From NCBI GenBank assembly GCA_025997655.1, contig BNUW01000008.1, positions 1 to 30,183 of the forward strand: a DNA stretch of 30,183 nucleotides, given 5' to 3'. Made by a program: the position numbers and the translations under genes. Positions within the stretch are counted from its first letter, which is position 1; every line of letters starts with the position of its first letter. Below, in pieces: positions 27,455-30,183 of this stretch. The notes under the pieces are model-generated. The model was not told the DNA's origin, did not search any database, and saw only the letters and a program-made list of their open reading frames with translations. This stretch comes from Spirochaetia bacterium. Lineage in GTDB: Bacteria; Spirochaetota; Spirochaetia; Treponematales; Breznakiellaceae.

Positions 27455-30183
27455 CTAATGGTTTGGGTGAGCCCCACCGGTAAAGTGCCATTGAACGGGT
27501 GAATTTTTGTTGATATTAGCCTGATTAGAACCAGAAAGCGTTACAGGGCCGGTCGGGGTGTAGAATCCCGCCGGGCGTCCGCCCGCAGCTTCTGTTTGTG
27601 TCAAGGTTTGCATATGGTTCGACCCGGGAGAATCAGGCGCTTGGCTGTTAGCCAAATTAGTAGTAACGCTGGCGTCACCTATCCTGGAGATTCGTGGAAG
27701 GGTCGTAAAGTGATTACCAACATTCTGATAATCGGAAACGTGCGTAGTAGTACCCGCCGCAAACCCGGTTAGTACAGCGCCGGTAAGGAAGCTAAGTTCA
27801 CCGTTAAAGCCGGAGGAACCAAGGTAAATGTTACCACCGTCCACAAAATCAAGCTTGGAGGTGCCGTTGAGTTGAAGAGAACCGTAACCCGCCACATAAA
27901 TATTACCGGTCCTGATGTAGTTGCCAGTAGACGTAAAGGTGTAGATCGGCGCATCCCCAGAAGTTTTCTTGGCAAATGTTATGCCGCTAGTGGTAGTGGT
28001 GAATGTGCTCGCAGTGGCAGCCAGTCCTATGGTAGAAGTCTCTAATGTCACAATAACAGCAGTAGGGGTGCCGGTACTGTTGGCAGTGTACGTCCCCGCC
28101 CTCAGTGCATAATCGCCAAATGCGACGATGCCGTTCTCAAGATCAGTGAAGTGTGTCCCGTAGATTATTTTGCTGTCTTCGGTGACCTCTATTGATCTGG
28201 TACGAGCCAAGCCAATATGCGCGGCTTGGAGAGAGCCCCTCACTTCAATGGCCGGCACAGTATTGGTGAAGTCGGCAACGCCGTTCAACTCAACATAGTT
28301 GTGTTTCGCCACCTTAAGGTAGGATCCTCTAATATTACTAGGACCAGTACCATCATACACAGTAACGGGGGTTCCTAAATTAACCGCCGCATCCGAAACA
28401 TGGGTGTGAAGCGTTCCGTTAGCAAGCTCCTGGAACAGGACTTGTGTGGTAGGCTGAATCGCCGTAGTGGTATACAGTTTGCCGTCGGCTATCACTTGGA
28501 AACCGCCGCTGGTGCCCCCTCTTATCCAACCGCCGGTCGCTTTACCCGCCACCTCATCATGGTTAATCGAAGTGCCATAGCTGACTTCACCCAGAGCGTC
28601 AGCGTCAACCTGTCCGCTTGCACTAATGGTGATTTTGCCGCCGGAAGAAGCGCCAATAACCGCATTGCCACCACCAGCAATGGCGTTTTCTAACACATCG
28701 ACGTAGCCGTTAATGGTAAGATCGCCCCTTGTGCCAACATCAACGCTGCCGCCATGAACATAACCGCCATAGGTTGCGTTTGTACCAAACCAGTTTCCAT
28801 ACGGCCCTGACGCAAACGACCCGGTACTTCCGGGGCCGCTATAAGATCCGATAGCAACAGCAACCGGGCCGGAGCCTACGCCTGAGTTCCTATTCACAGA
28901 AAGACCGCCGCCAACATGGCCGTTAATGTAGTTGTCGGTTATCGAACCCGCGCCGTCGATGGTTACCCGGCTATGAACCTTGCCATTACCATAATCCAGG
29001 CCGTTTTGTTTGTTCAGTTTAAAGTTACGGGCTGAACGGGCAAAACCATATACTTCCCCGTCAATTGTCACATCCCTCTCAGCATTGAGACTGCCGTAGA
29101 CATCGCCGTCCAGTTCAATTTTTATATCGTTATACGCCTGAATGAGAGCGCCGGTGATGGTAGTGGAGCTGGTGGCAGTGGTGAGAACACCCACATCGCC
29201 CCCGGCCTTCACGATCACGTCCCGGTCGGAATAAATATAACCGGTCACAAACGCCGGTTTACCAAGCACATCACCCACGATAACATCACCGGATACATGG
29301 CTGCCGGTGGCGGTTTCAATGATGAGGTTATCAGCTGTATTGATGATATTACCGCGAACCCCGCCTAATACAGTAACGGTACCGTTGGCGCTGGTAAGGG
29401 TGCTAAACACATAGCCATTCTTGGGGTAAGCAGAGCCGACGGGAGTATTAAGCGGTTGGACGTCGATACCATGATAGCCGTAATTCACGGTCACGTCAGC
29501 GCCCGAAGTGATGCGGGTAGTCGTTTCCAAGACGCCGCCGAGGGTGGAGTATTTACCCACACCGCCGTAGCTAGTAGCCGCAGCGATGGTGCCGTCTACT
29601 ATAATGTTCCCCGGGAAGTCCAGAAAGTTGGTGTTGATGGTGTTTGCAAGCAGAATACCGTAGGAAGCGCCGCCGCCGGCCACCTGATTGTTACCGAATG
29701 CGACATTCAAGTCACCGGCAATTTCAATGCTGGCTACCCGAACAAACCCACGAATATTAATTTCGCCGCTGCCCCGGATGGTGGCGGTTGCGCTATCAAT
29801 AAATCCGCCCCGGTTCACCGAAAGGATACCGTTCAGTGAGCTGGCGCCTGCTAATTCCAGCTTAGCGCCGTTTAAAACCACGAGTTTACCCGCATCAGCC
29901 GGTGTGGCGCCGCCTGGATTGACACCAACGGCGCGAGCATGCGTGCCGGTACTGCCGGACTGGACCGCCGAGCCCACATTAAAGGACTCTATGCCGGTTC
30001 CGTCAGCAACATAGAGTGTCTTTCCGGCCGGTACCGTAACATTCACGTCCCCGCCAATGAGGTAGAGCGCATCAAACTTGTTAAACAGATCTTCAAGGAC
30101 CGCATTTGAGGTCTTGTACTCTTCGGCACCTTCAGGAGGATTACTAAAACCACCAGTACCATATACCACCGTCACCGATGTCC
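27455..30183 (-). CDS. Very large beta-helix surface/adhesin-like protein, N-terminus outside window
   Basis: The minus-strand frame is open from the window edge to TAG 27457-27455, about 909 residues. A GTG at 30175 could be read as a start, but codons upstream remain open and no Shine-Dalgarno precedes it, so the N-terminus lies beyond the window. The protein is rich in Gly, Thr, Val and Asn, almost free of Cys, with repeated short strands such as GDVNVTVPAGKTLYVADGTG, GDVYGSLNAERDVTIDGEVYG and VSGDVIVGDVLG. This is typical of filamentous or beta-helical passenger proteins. The C-terminus (QWHFTGGAHPNH) has no autotransporter barrel signature or sortase motif. A surface role is inferred. 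Confidence 0.75.
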   Translation of the reverse strand, partial: TSVTVVYGTGGFSNPPEGAEEYKTSNAVLEDLFNKFDALYLIGGDVNVTVPAGKTLYVADGTGIESFNVGSAVQSGSTGTHARAVGVNPGGATPADAGKLVVLNGAKLELAGASSLNGILSVNRGGFIDSATATIRGSGEINIRGFVRVASIEIAGDLNVAFGNNQVAGGGASYGILLANTINTNFLDFPGNIIVDGTIAAATSYGGVGKYSTLGGVLETTTRITSGADVTVNYGYHGIDVQPLNTPVGSAYPKNGYVFSTLTSANGTVTVLGGVRGNIINTADNLIIETATGSHVSGDVIVGDVLGKPAFVTGYIYSDRDVIVKAGGDVGVLTTATSSTTITGALIQAYNDIKIELDGDVYGSLNAERDVTIDGEVYGFARSARNFKLNKQNGLDYGNGKVHSRVTIDGAGSITDNYINGHVGGGLSVNRNSGVGSGPVAVAIGSYSGPGSTGSFASGPYGNWFGTNATYGGYVHGGSVDVGTRGDLTINGYVDVLENAIAGGGNAVIGASSGGKITISASGQVDADALGEVSYGTSINHDEVAGKATGGWIRGGTSGGFQVIADGKLYTTTAIQPTTQVLFQELANGTLHTHVSDAAVNLGTPVTVYDGTGPSNIRGSYLKVAKHNYVELNGVADFTNTVPAIEVRGSLQAAHIGLARTRSIEVTEDSKIIYGTHFTDLENGIVAFGDYALRAGTYTANSTGTPTAVIVTLETSTIGLAATASTFTTTTSGITFAKKTSGDAPIYTFTSTGNYIRTGNIYVAGYGSLQLNGTSKLDFVDGGNIYLGSSGFNGELSFLTGAVLTGFAAGTTTHVSDYQNVGNHFTTLPRISRIGDASVTTNLANSQAPDSPGSNHMQTLTQTEAAGGRPAGFYTPTGPVTLSGSNQANINKNSPVQWHFTGGAHPNH

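Noticed and set aside
27601..27630. GGTTCGA word resembling a tRNA T-loop
   Set aside because: It lies within an open coding frame and no cloverleaf can be formed around it.

Overview
The window looks like chromosomal DNA of a spirochaete, most plausibly a termite-gut type Treponema. This is inference from three things: Gram-negative envelope genes, a loose spirochaetal lipobox (residues LVCFSC) on a surface lipoprotein, and a GC-rich core interrupted by AT-rich accessory genes. No rRNA or tRNA gene, transposase or CRISPR array was seen.

Layout. 1-1686: an edge-truncated response regulator (-) diverges from a DJ-1/PfpI-family gene (+). 1687-6058: an AT-rich accessory island. It holds a frameshifted MNT-type nucleotidyltransferase, then a tight cassette of an OLD/PARIS-like ATPase, a DUF3226-type TOPRIM protein and a beta-class DNA methyltransferase fused to an Mrr-like nuclease domain and a PKD-like tail, then a GNAT acetyltransferase. 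The GNAT gene overlaps a NeuB-family sugar-acid synthase (6055-7191). 7422-9882: a compact molybdenum-cofactor operon, moaC-moaA-MOSC-mogA. 9981-10684: a HEPN/MNT two-gene module.

10902-17715: an apparent envelope operon. A YtrA-type GntR repressor with a nearly leaderless promoter is followed by a slipin, a LolD-like ATPase, two FtsX/LolC-like permeases, a LolA-like periplasmic protein and an outer-membrane barrel protein. 17763-21218 (-): a WecA/TagO-like transferase, a cysteine desulfurase and ThiI. 21372-23861 (+): bifunctional aspartokinase-homoserine dehydrogenase. 24219-25661 (+): a beta-helix lipoprotein. 26023-26850 (-): a COG1600/QueG-like iron-sulfur protein. 27455-30183 (-): the C-terminal part of a very large beta-helix surface protein.

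Two repeat families stand out. Three spacers (7211-7279, 12326-12396, 15733-15821) carry long hairpins built from degenerate 9-bp CACGAA/CACGGA/CACAGA words; a fragment of the same words encodes the C-terminal tail of the slipin. A second, larger palindromic element occurs at 23873-24183, 25663-25999 and 26951-27155. Its long outer stem differs in sequence between copies yet keeps pairing, and an inner 5-bp stem covaries too. It folds on paper into a junction with several short hairpins. This covarying element, the ATPase-TOPRIM-methylase cassette and the repressor-slipin-Lol-like operon are the best candidates for something undescribed.
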